Source of the DNA: Bradyrhizobium sp. ISRA430
Lineage (GTDB): Bacteria > Pseudomonadota > Alphaproteobacteria > Rhizobiales > Xanthobacteraceae
DNA: 64,000 bases
NCBI RefSeq assembly: GCF_029909975.1
Contig: NZ_CP094516.1
Span: 3,348,001 to 3,412,000, forward strand
Direction of reading: 5' to 3'
Translations under genes and position numbers: made by a program
The notes under the pieces: generated by a model
Databases searched by the model: none
What the model was told of the DNA's origin: nothing
Seen by the model: the letters and a program-made list of their open reading frames with translations, nothing else
Shown: positions 46,367-54,108 of the stretch, one piece after another
Layout of the letters: each line of letters opens with the position of its first letter
How positions within the stretch are numbered: the stretch's first letter is position 1

Positions 46367-47398
46367 TCAGGCCTGGGTCGCGCGGATCATGTCGATGACC
46401 GGCTTGGCCTCGGGCCGCGCCTTGATGAAATTCTCAGTCTGCGGCATGACGCGCTTCCTAAACGCCTCACGATCGCATTCGGCCACCGCCACGCCCTTGT
46501 CGGTGAGCGCTGCCAGCGCTTCCTTCTCCACCGCAAGCCCGTGCGCGCGCGTATCGGCTGCGGCCTTCCTGGCGGCGTCGAGAAAACCCTCACGCAGCTT
46601 CGAATTCATGCGATTGAAGGTCATGTCACTGAAATAGATCGCGAGCGGCGAGAAGTTGTGCTGCGTCAGCGCATAGAACTTCGCCGTTTCGAAGAACTTG
46701 CTGGCGAGGATGGTCGGCGGATCGTGCTCGAGCCCGTCCAGCACGCCAGCCTGCAACGCCGTGTAGATCTCGCCGAACGCCAGCGGCGTTGCGGCCGCGC
46801 CCATCAGGCGCAGACATTCGGTGATGACGGGATTGGGCAGCGTCCTGATCTTCAGGCCAGCGAGGTCCTCGGGCGTCTTGACCGGCTTCTTCGCCAGCAC
46901 GCTGCGCGAGCCGAAATTATAGGCCCAGGCAATGATCCGGATGTTGCCGCCCTTGAGCAGCGCGTCTTCGATTGGCTTGGCCGCGCCAGCATCGAACGCC
47001 TTGGTCTGCTGCGGGAAGCTGTTGAAGAGGTAGCCGAGATCGAAGGTGCCGACGAGCGGCACCAGATTGGCCGAGATCGACGAGCCCGACACCATGAGGT
47101 CGATGACGCCGAGCTTCACCGAATTGATGACGTCGATTTCCTGACCGAGCTGGTTGTCGGGGAAGAACGAAACGTCGATCTGCTCGCCGAGCCCGTTCGC
47201 CTTCAGGTTCTTGACTAGGTTGTCATAGTAGACGCGGCCATTGGCAAATTTGGGATCGTTCGGCAGCGAGGAAGAGCATTTCAGCTTCATCGTCGCGGCT
47301 TCGGCGCGGCCGATGATCGCGGGAGAGAGCACGAGGCCGGCGGTCAGCGCCGTCGACGATTTGATGAACGCGCGACGGCTCACAGGCACGATTGTCAT
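46367..47398 (-). CDS. TRAP transporter substrate-binding protein (DctP family)
   Basis: A 343-residue periplasmic binding protein. The N-terminus carries a twin-arginine type signal (SRRAFIKSSTALTAGLVLSPAI), followed by TMKLKCSSSLPNDPKFANGRVYYDNLVKNL; the ligand-binding arginine region appears as GLKIRTLPNPVITECLRLMGA. ATG 47398 is chosen because the Tat motif begins just after it. It is the first gene of a TRAP-dehydrogenase operon. The ligand is an unidentified carboxylate. Confidence 0.92.
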   Translation of the reverse strand: MTIVPVSRRAFIKSSTALTAGLVLSPAIIGRAEAATMKLKCSSSLPNDPKFANGRVYYDNLVKNLKANGLGEQIDVSFFPDNQLGQEIDVINSVKLGVIDLMVSGSSISANLVPLVGTFDLGYLFNSFPQQTKAFDAGAAKPIEDALLKGGNIRIIAWAYNFGSRSVLAKKPVKTPEDLAGLKIRTLPNPVITECLRLMGAAATPLAFGEIYTALQAGVLDGLEHDPPTILASKFFETAKFYALTQHNFSPLAIYFSDMTFNRMNSKLREGFLDAARKAAADTRAHGLAVEKEALAALTDKGVAVAECDREAFRKRVMPQTENFIKARPEAKPVIDMIRATQA

Positions 47399-47626
47399 GG
47401 TAGCTGTCTCTCCCAAGTCGTTTTTTGTTCGCGCCCTCGATCGTTGTCGCGGCGTGTTGCCTGGACTGTATGGCCAAAGCGACGGCGCAGGCAAGGGTAG
47501 CGCCTGTTGTCGCGGAGCGGCGCGACCTGCACATCATTGGATCGGATGTGCGATGAAACGACTATGGTTTGCCGGATTCTCGACGACGATCCGGCTGCGC
47601 CTGACGTTCGAAGCATCGCGCCCGCA

Positions 47627-47643
47627 CATCAATCCAATTGATG
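47627..47643. promoter_or_regulatory. Candidate operator for the TRAP operon
   Basis: CATCAAT and ATTGATG are 7-base perfect arms around CCA. AT-rich short-spacer palindromes of this kind are typical of GntR/FCD-type regulators. It lies 229 bp upstream of dctP. The regulator is not in the window. Confidence 0.35.
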
Positions 47644-47795
47644 CATGGATCAATGCGCAATTCACATGGATGGCGTGCGGACGATGCTTGAGCCCGGCAG
47701 GTCCCCTGCCCCATTTTGTCGCGCCGCCTTGATGCGTGACCCAGCGCACAGACCGGGACGTGGCGGCGGCGACTGACCTCCGCTCCCGATCGAAT

Positions 47796-47831
47796 GAATG
47801 TCCGCAGGCCCGTGGCGCCTCGCGGACATTC
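47796..47831. promoter_or_regulatory. 10-base inverted repeat upstream of the SulP gene
   Basis: GAATGTCCGC (47796-47805) and GCGGACATTC (47822-47831) are perfect arms around 16 nt. It is 95 bp before the SulP start. It could be a terminator without a T-run, an operator or an RNA hairpin. Confidence 0.4.
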
Positions 47832-47925
47832 CTGTTGATGGAGCAGAGTCTCTCTGCCGCCTTGCGATCCGGAAATGCTGTAGTCTGATCGTCCGGCCCA
47901 AGCATTTTCCGGGGACTGCACGTCG

Positions 47926-49623
47926 ATGCCGCACGACGCTCTCACGAAGACATCATGGCCGCTGTTCGGCTCGCTCGCCTCCTATTCCTTGCCGCGCGAT
48001 CTGATGGCGGGGCTGACGCTCGCCGCCATTGCCATCCCCGAGCAGATGGCCACCGCGCGGCTCGGCGGCTTTGAGCCGCAGATCGGCTTCTTCGCCTTCA
48101 TGGCGGGTTCGCTCGGTTTCGCCCTGCTTGGCGGCAACCGCTTCCTGTCTTGCGGCGCGGACTCCACGATCACGCCGATCTTTGCCGGCGGGCTCGCGGC
48201 CCTCGCCGCCACCGGCTCGCCGGAATACCAGGGGCTCGCCATCGCCCTGGCGCTGATGGTCGGCGCGATGCTGCTCGCGGGCGGCGCCTTCCGCCTCGGC
48301 GGCATCGCCAATCTGCTGTCGGTGCCGGTGATGGTCGGTTTTCTCGCCGGCATCTCCGTCCACATCATCGTCTCGCAGCTCCCGGGCGTGCTCGGCGTCG
48401 AGACCCCGAGCGGACCGACTCTCGATCGCATCGGCGTGCTGGCCGGCGAGCTCGGCCGGACCAATCCCTACACGCTTTGCATCGGCTTCGGTGTGCTGGC
48501 CGTGGTCTTCGCCTCCGAGAAAGTGAGCACGAAGATTCCCGGCGCCCTGATCGGCCTCGCCGGCGCGACGCTGGCCGTGATCGGGCTCGGCCTCGAGAGC
48601 AAAGGCGTCAATGTCGTCGGCACAGTGCCGGGCACGCTGCCGCGGCCGACCTTGCCCGAGCTCGCGCCGGAGCTGTGGGTACGCCTGGTGCCGCTTGCCT
48701 TTGTCATCACCGTTGTGGTGATGGTGCAGACTGCGGCCACGACGCGATCATTCCCGTCCGATCCCGACAAGCCCGCCGATGTCGATCGCGATTTTCTCGG
48801 CGCGGGGGCCGGCAGCGTACTGGCAGGCCTCCTCAGTGCGTTTCCGGTCAATGCCAGCCCGCCACGGACGGGGATCGTCGCGGAGACCGGCGGGCAATCG
48901 CAGCTCGCCGGCCTTGCCGCGGCGGCAATCGTGCTGGCGCTGCTCGCCTTTGGCACCGGGTTGTTGCGGCACGTGCCCGACGCAGCGCTCGGCGGCATCC
49001 TGTTGTTCGTCGCGCTGCGGATCATCCGCGCGAAGCAGATCGTCACGATCTATCGGCAGTCCTTCAGCGAGTTCCTGCTGATCGTTGCCACCGCCGCGCT
49101 GATCATCGTGCTGCCGATCCAGCAGGGCGCGTCTCTCGGCATCGTGCTGTCGCTGTTGCACGGCATCTGGAGCACGACCCGCGCGAGGCTCGTCGAGTTC
49201 GAGCGCGTGCCGGGCACCACGATCTGGTGGCCGGCCCATCCGCACATCACCGGCGAACGCATTGCCGGGGTCGCAGTGATCGGGCTGCAGGCGCCGCTGT
49301 CGTTCCTGAACGCGCCCGGCTTCCGCAACGACGTGACGAAGGTCCTCAGCACCTCGGCGCCGCGGCTCCTGGTGCTGGAGGCGAGCGGCATGGTCGAGAT
49401 CGATTTCACCGCCGCTCAGATCCTGCTCGACGTCTTCAAGCTGTGTCACGAGCAGAACGTCACGGTCGCGCTGGCGCGGCTCGAGTCGGTGCGCGCACAG
49501 GATGCCTTCGAACGCTTCAAGCTGTTCGAGGCGTTGCCGAAGGAGCACGTGTTCCACAGTGTGGACGAGGCCGTCCGCAAGCTGGCCCAGACAGGCTCGC
49601 GTCAGTCCGACAGCACAGGATAG
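47926..49623 (+). CDS. SulP-family anion transporter with STAS domain
   Basis: A 565-residue inner-membrane transporter. The membrane core (about residues 20-420) has LPRDLMAGLTLAAIAIPEQMATARLGGFEPQIGFF, the SulP signature, and FLSCGADSTITPIF. The C-terminal STAS domain (about 435-545) has the LVLEASGMVEIDFTAAQILLDVFK pattern. Substrates in this family include sulfate, bicarbonate and dicarboxylates. Its 3' end overlaps a convergent small gene by 22 bp. Confidence 0.93.
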   Translation: MPHDALTKTSWPLFGSLASYSLPRDLMAGLTLAAIAIPEQMATARLGGFEPQIGFFAFMAGSLGFALLGGNRFLSCGADSTITPIFAGGLAALAATGSPEYQGLAIALALMVGAMLLAGGAFRLGGIANLLSVPVMVGFLAGISVHIIVSQLPGVLGVETPSGPTLDRIGVLAGELGRTNPYTLCIGFGVLAVVFASEKVSTKIPGALIGLAGATLAVIGLGLESKGVNVVGTVPGTLPRPTLPELAPELWVRLVPLAFVITVVVMVQTAATTRSFPSDPDKPADVDRDFLGAGAGSVLAGLLSAFPVNASPPRTGIVAETGGQSQLAGLAAAAIVLALLAFGTGLLRHVPDAALGGILLFVALRIIRAKQIVTIYRQSFSEFLLIVATAALIIVLPIQQGASLGIVLSLLHGIWSTTRARLVEFERVPGTTIWWPAHPHITGERIAGVAVIGLQAPLSFLNAPGFRNDVTKVLSTSAPRLLVLEASGMVEIDFTAAQILLDVFKLCHEQNVTVALARLESVRAQDAFERFKLFEALPKEHVFHSVDEAVRKLAQTGSRQSDSTG

Positions 49624-49976
49624 TCGCGCTGCACGGCCTCCCGGATCCAGCCCGCCTGGATCGCGCGCGACAGGATCCGCGCGGTCTTGGCGTCGTTGGC
49701 CTTCATGCAGAGAGCGACGATGCGACTGACCGCATCGTCGCGCATCAGATCGTCGGAAATCTTCATCGCGATCTCCATGGCGGCACGCGCCGCCCGTTCA
49801 TAGCGTTCGCCTTCACCCTTGTCGGCGCGCATCCCGGAGCCTCCGAGCGCCTCTGCGCTCGCGGTCGCAGCCAGGCAGATGGCGCGGATCCGCTCGGCGG
49901 CCGCGATATCGCCGATCGGCCCCTCGATCGCTTCGTCCCAGACGTCCTCCGGCTTCTTCCTTGCGAACCACTTCAT
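49602..49976 (-). CDS. Small helical protein of unknown function
   Basis: A 124-residue soluble protein from ATG 49976 (MKWFARKKPEDVWDEAIEGPIGDIAAAERIRAICLAATASAEAL...). It is rich in Ala and charged residues and mostly helical. The in-frame extension to 50078 is less likely, as it lacks a good Shine-Dalgarno. It overlaps the convergent SulP gene by 22 bp. No family was recognised. Confidence 0.6.
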   Translation of the reverse strand: MKWFARKKPEDVWDEAIEGPIGDIAAAERIRAICLAATASAEALGGSGMRADKGEGERYERAARAAMEIAMKISDDLMRDDAVSRIVALCMKANDAKTARILSRAIQAGWIREAVQRDYPVLSD

Positions 49977-50097
49977 CACCCCGCCACCCGTGGTCTTCCT
50001 GCCACCGCATTGTCGTGCTTCTGCGCCACCCAGCATAGAGAAGCGCAGTAAGATCGGCGAGGCGGTTTTTTCCGCCACGCCATGTTGCTCAACGCGC

Positions 50098-51414
50098 TCA
50101 GGACGTCCGGCGTGGCCCGATCGCCTCGAACTGCGCCTTCTGCTCGTCGTTCAACGTGGCATAGAAATCCTCGAGCGCAGCGCGCACCGATTTGACGCCA
50201 TCCAGCATCAGATCGAGCCGCTTGTGGACCGCGGCCATGCGCGCCGGCGGCGTCATCACGTCGCTCGGCTGGCACGCCGCCTTGAGCGCATCATTGACCC
50301 TGGCACTGGTATCCTGAAGCACTTGCAGAGCGGCACGCTGGGTCTCACTGGGATGGAGCCGCGCGTCGATCTCCGCGCCTGGCCAATCGAGCCCGACAGG
50401 CGCACCGCAATTCTGCACCAGCGACGCATCGGCGTTGCTGGAAGCGACTGCGCGGCGCTGGTCCTCGGCCAACGCATTGAAACGGGCCTTTTGCTCGTCG
50501 GTGAGCGAACCATAGAATTTGTCGAGCGCGGGTTGCACCAGCTCGACGGCCTTCACCATCGCATCGACACGCTGCTGCATCGCCGCCAAACGACCGGGCG
50601 CCGTGGCCGCGACTTGCGTTGGGCATGACACGCGGATGATTGCTGCCGCCTGGATCGAGGCATTGCCGAGGTCGTCGAGATTCGCGCCCTGTGCATCCGT
50701 CGGCTGCACCGCCGCTGCGATCTGATCGATCGGCAGGCCGGTGATCTCGCGACGGTCGCTGCCGCAAAGCTGATCGAGCGGAATGCTCCTGGCCCGTCGC
50801 CGTCCGGAGGGACGTTGCGGCAGGTAGGTCGCAAGACCGTCATAGCCATAGGGGCCGAAGATGCCGGCATAGATGTCCGGATAGCCGTAGCCCCAGAAGC
50901 CCAGACCGTCGCCCCAGATGGTGTAGTCGTAGAGATCGTTGTAGGCGAAGGGCCAGAACAGCGGTCCGACCCAGCCATAGAAGCCGCCGGGGTGCTGCCA
51001 CCATCCGTTGCCCGCACCGTGCCAGCCGACCAGCGCGGCCGCGGCCGCAATCTGGGCTCGCGCCGCCGGATTGCCGATCAGGCGGCCGTTCCGAAATGCG
51101 CCGGCGTGCAGCTTCAGCGCGCGAAGGTTGGCGGGACGCACGGCGGCACCGCGGATCTGGCCGAAATTCGGACCGCCATGCCGCGCGACGGCTCCGAACC
51201 TTCCCCCGCCGTGATGCCAGCCGCCGACATGCGCATGGCCGAAGCCATGACCGCCGAAGTGCCCGCCACCATGATGACCACCGCCATGACCACCGCCGTG
51301 ACCGCCGCCATGACCACCACCGTGACCACCGCCATGGCCGCCTTTTGCCACTGCCGCGCCTGCCAGCATGCAAGCCAGTGCCACCGCAGCAATTCCAACG
51401 ACTGGTCGCAACAT
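50098..51414 (-). CDS. Secreted Gly/His-rich protein with two Spy/LTXXQ-type repeats
   Basis: A 438-residue periplasmic protein. A signal peptide (about residues 1-23) is followed by a GGHGGGH repeat tract (about 25-65, more than ten histidines), a Trp/Tyr/Gly-rich segment (about 120-190), and two homologous helical units with LTDEQKARFNAL and LNDEQKAQFEAI, the LTXXQ motif of Spy/CpxP chaperones. GGAGCG precedes ATG 51414. The frame stays open to 51789 through the neighbouring oxidase gene but is not coding there. Role: possibly a metal-responsive periplasmic chaperone (inference). Confidence 0.8.
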   Translation of the reverse strand: MLRPVVGIAAVALACMLAGAAVAKGGHGGGHGGGHGGGHGGGHGGGHHGGGHFGGHGFGHAHVGGWHHGGGRFGAVARHGGPNFGQIRGAAVRPANLRALKLHAGAFRNGRLIGNPAARAQIAAAAALVGWHGAGNGWWQHPGGFYGWVGPLFWPFAYNDLYDYTIWGDGLGFWGYGYPDIYAGIFGPYGYDGLATYLPQRPSGRRRARSIPLDQLCGSDRREITGLPIDQIAAAVQPTDAQGANLDDLGNASIQAAAIIRVSCPTQVAATAPGRLAAMQQRVDAMVKAVELVQPALDKFYGSLTDEQKARFNALAEDQRRAVASSNADASLVQNCGAPVGLDWPGAEIDARLHPSETQRAALQVLQDTSARVNDALKAACQPSDVMTPPARMAAVHKRLDLMLDGVKSVRAALEDFYATLNDEQKAQFEAIGPRRTS

Positions 51415-51539
51415 CTTACGCTCCCGCAGATCCGCACCAGTGAGGCACCGGAACGTGTCGGGATTTGGAACCGGCCGGCCGATCGAAGGTTCCCGTGCCG
51501 GCCGCGTCGCGCGGCCGATCGCAGCGCAACAGGCCGGTG

Positions 51540-52964
51540 CTAGGCCTCCGGCACGATCTTGCCGGGGTTGAAGATATTCTGCGGATCGAGCGCCTTCTTC
51601 AGCGCCCGCATCGCATCCAGCGCCTCCGGACCAAGTTCGGCCTTGAGGTACTTCTGCTTGCCTTGGCCGATGCCGTGCTCGCCGGTGCAGGTGCCGTCCA
51701 TCGCCTGCGCGCGCTCGACCAGGCGATGCATGAACTCCTCGCCGCGCGCCATCTCGTCGGGATCGTTGACGTCGCAGACCAGCGAGCAATGGAAATTGCC
51801 GTCACCGACATGGCCGACGATGGGCGATAGGAGGTTAAGCCGCTTGAGGTCGTCCTCGGTCTCGCTGACGCAGTCGGCAAGGCGCGAGATCGGCACGCAG
51901 ACGTCGGTCGCGACCACGCCGACGCTATCGCCCGTCCGCAGCGCCTTCACTGACCAGTAGGCATCGTGCCGCGCCTGCCACAGCTTGGTGCGATCCTCGG
52001 GCTTGGTGGTCCAGGAGAAGTCGCCGCCGCCGCATTCCTTCGCGATCTCGCCGAAGGCCTTGGACTGCTCGGCGACCTCGATCTCGCTGCCATGGAATTC
52101 CATGAGCAGCAGCGGCGTCTCCGGCAGCGTCAGCTTCGAATAGGCGTTGCAGGCCTTCACCTGCGCCGCATTGAGAAGCTCGATGCGGGCCACGGGAATG
52201 CCGGTCTGGATCGCCAGGATCACCGCCTGGCAGGCGCCATGCACGGTTTCGAACGAGACCGCGCCGGCCGCGATCATCTCGGGAATGCCGCGCAGGCGGA
52301 TGGTCAACTCCGAGATGATGCCGAGCGTGCCTTCGGCACCGACGAAGAGATGCGTCAGGTCATAGCCGGCCGAGGACTTCTTCGCGCGCGTGCCGGTCGT
52401 GATGATCTCGCCATCGCCGCGCACGACTTTCAGCGCCAGCACGCTTTCGCGCATGGTGCCGTAGCGCACCGCATTGGTGCCGGAAGCGCGCGTCGAGGCC
52501 ATGCCGCCGAGGGAGGCATCGGCGCCGGGATCGATCGGGAAGAACAGGCCCTGATCGCGCAGATGCTCGTTGAGCGCCTTGCGGGTGACGCCGGGCTGGA
52601 TCACGCAATCGAGGTCCTCGGCATGCACCGCGAGCACCTTGTTCATGTCGCGCAGGTCGACGCAGATGCCGCCCGCCGGCGCATTGACCTGGCCTTCGAG
52701 CGAGGTGCCGGTGCCGAAGGCGATGACCGGCACGCGATTTTTGGCGCAGATCCGCACCACGTCCTGGATGTCGGCGGTCTCCTGCGCCATCACGACGCCG
52801 TCCGGCGGCTGGTTGGCGATCCATGTCGTGGTGTGGCCGTGCTGCTCGCGTACGGCTTGCGAGGTGACGAGCCGGTTGCCGAAGCGTGCGGCAAGCTGCT
52901 CAAGCGCGCTCGCAAGGGCTTTCGGCTCCGGCCGCGGCGGATTATTGGTGATGGTCGTACCCAC
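51540..52964 (-). CDS. FAD-linked oxidase of the GlcD/D-lactate dehydrogenase type
   Basis: A flavoprotein of about 474 residues. The PCMH FAD-binding domain has PVIAFGTGTSLEGQVNAPAGGICVDL and GADASLGGMASTRASGTNAVRYGTM. The C-terminal domain has GHVGDGNFHCSLVCD and ends GTCTGEHGIGQGKQKYL, the D-lactate/glycolate oxidase signature. The Shine-Dalgarno GGGAGG is adjacent to ATG 52970 but 7 nt before GTG 52964, so GTG 52964 is preferred. It oxidises a D-2-hydroxyacid, with electrons passing to the quinone pool or a cytochrome. Confidence 0.93.
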   Translation of the reverse strand: MGTTITNNPPRPEPKALASALEQLAARFGNRLVTSQAVREQHGHTTTWIANQPPDGVVMAQETADIQDVVRICAKNRVPVIAFGTGTSLEGQVNAPAGGICVDLRDMNKVLAVHAEDLDCVIQPGVTRKALNEHLRDQGLFFPIDPGADASLGGMASTRASGTNAVRYGTMRESVLALKVVRGDGEIITTGTRAKKSSAGYDLTHLFVGAEGTLGIISELTIRLRGIPEMIAAGAVSFETVHGACQAVILAIQTGIPVARIELLNAAQVKACNAYSKLTLPETPLLLMEFHGSEIEVAEQSKAFGEIAKECGGGDFSWTTKPEDRTKLWQARHDAYWSVKALRTGDSVGVVATDVCVPISRLADCVSETEDDLKRLNLLSPIVGHVGDGNFHCSLVCDVNDPDEMARGEEFMHRLVERAQAMDGTCTGEHGIGQGKQKYLKAELGPEALDAMRALKKALDPQNIFNPGKIVPEA

Positions 52965-53059
52965 GGACATTCCTCCCGACAGAAGAAACCGTGGCAAAGG
53001 ACATATGACCGGTCAAGTCAAGGGACCGGACGCATGGCAGGAAGAAATTGGAAGGAAAC

Positions 53060-53566
53060 ATGCCGGAGAGTGCCGCCGCAGCGCCGAACGCCGAACCGTT
53101 CCGCGCCTCGATCATGCAGATCGAGCCGCAATGGATCGACTATAACGGCCATCTTAACATGGCCTATTACAACGTGATGTTCGACCGGGCGATCGACCAG
53201 ATGTGGCTGAAGCTCGGGATCGGGCCGACCTACACGAAGGAGCGCAACGGCTCGACCTTCACCGCCGAATGCCATGTGAGGTACTTGCGCGAGATCCATC
53301 TCGGCGATCCCGTGCAGGTTTCGGTCTGGCTCTTGGAAGCCGACGACAAGCGGCTGCACACATTCGAGGAGCTCCGGCACGCGACCGAGGGCTGGCTGTC
53401 GGCGACCTCCGAGAACATGTCGCTCCACATCGACATGGGCTCGCGAAAAGTAGCACCATTCCCGCCTGACATCCGTGAGCGCATCGAAGCCGTCGTCAGG
53501 GCCCACAGCGCCATAGAGCGCCCCGAGGGCATCGGCCGGAACGTGGCGATGCCCTCGAAGCGGTGA
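53060..53566 (+). CDS. Hot-dog fold thioesterase (4HBT family)
   Basis: A 168-residue acyl-CoA thioesterase. IEPQWIDYNGHLNMAYYNVMFDRAIDQM holds the catalytic D-x-x-GHLN type motif, and the second half has the typical VRYLREIHLGDPVQVSVWLLEADDKRLHTFEEL strand pattern. ATG 53060 has GGAAGGA upstream. It diverges from the FAD oxidase. Related enzymes hydrolyse betainyl- or carnitinyl-CoA; the substrate is not fixed here. Confidence 0.88.
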   Translation: MPESAAAAPNAEPFRASIMQIEPQWIDYNGHLNMAYYNVMFDRAIDQMWLKLGIGPTYTKERNGSTFTAECHVRYLREIHLGDPVQVSVWLLEADDKRLHTFEELRHATEGWLSATSENMSLHIDMGSRKVAPFPPDIRERIEAVVRAHSAIERPEGIGRNVAMPSKR

Positions 53567-53585
53567 GTGAGCCGGCCCGCTGCAT

Positions 53586-53688
53586 CTCCTCATCCTGAGG
53601 AGCCTGCGAAGCGGGCGTCTCGAAGGATGTGGGCCACAGGCGGGGGCCTCACGGTTCGAGACGCGCTTCGCGCTCCTCACCATGAGGG
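53586..53688. repeat. Dispersed palindromic repeat, second family, copy 2
   Basis: CTCATCCTGAGGAGCC, GCGAAGCGGGCGTCTCGAAGGATG and GGTTCGAGACGCGCTTCGCGCTCCTCACCATGAGGG are the reverse-complement words of the element at 35464-35577. It lies between the thioesterase and DUF1328 genes, whose 3' ends converge on it. Confidence 0.8.
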
Positions 53689-53698
53689 GCCCGTGGCG

Positions 53699-53872
53699 CT
53701 AGACCCTGGTGCGGCCGCGGGCCAATCCGACGACGGCCGAGACCAGGAACAGCACGACCGCGATGAAGAAGATGACCTTGGCGATCTCGATCGAGGCGCC
53801 AGCGATTCCGCCGAAGCCCAGAATACCGGCGATCAGCGCGATAATCAGAAACGTCACAACCCAGCCAAGCAT
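53699..53872 (-). CDS. DUF1328 (UPF0391) small membrane protein
   Basis: A 57-residue protein with two transmembrane helices ([22 protein letters not shown] and [25 protein letters not shown]), the classic UPF0391 pattern. ATG 53872 is the family start; the extension to 53914 is not conserved in type. Members are often stress-induced; function is unknown. Confidence 0.9.
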   Translation of the reverse strand: MLGWVVTFLIIALIAGILGFGGIAGASIEIAKVIFFIAVVLFLVSAVVGLARGRTRV

Positions 53873-54108
53873 GGTCCAAACCTCTGTCTGTCTGCAATCG
53901 ACGCGGCTGACCACCGCGCCTTACCTGTCCAGACAATCTCGACCGCGAAATGATGGTTCCGGCCCACCCAGGGTCGAAATTCGAAGCCCCCGCAGGAACA
54001 AATCTCGCTCCTGCGTACGTGGAAAACCTCTCCCCACCGCCCCATATAGGCGGTAATCCCTGTTATGAAGGCTCCCTTCCGTCACCCCGCGGTGCCATCG
54101 TGGGGCCA

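Larger units (their letters stand above)
47399..47925. other. 527-bp intergenic region with two inverted repeats
   Basis: Several short ORFs overlap here, but none has credible start, composition or family features. Two inverted repeats stand out: CATCAAT-CCA-ATTGATG (47627-47643) and a 10-base perfect pair at 47796-47831. The region must hold the divergent promoters of the TRAP operon and the SulP gene. Confidence 0.6.

Noticed and set aside
47628..47642. Reading ATCAATCCAATTGAT as an FNR/FixK box
   Set aside because: The half-sites are in the opposite order (ATCAA then TTGAT) and the spacing differs from TTGAT-N4-ATCAA.
47534..47945. Several short overlapping ORFs in the TRAP-SulP gap
   Set aside because: No Shine-Dalgarno, no signal or domain, and conflicting frames; better explained as regulatory DNA.
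51300..51360. GGH-repeat DNA as a CRISPR-like or tandem repeat array
   Set aside because: The periodicity follows the codons of a Gly/His tract within a signal-peptide protein; there are no spacers.
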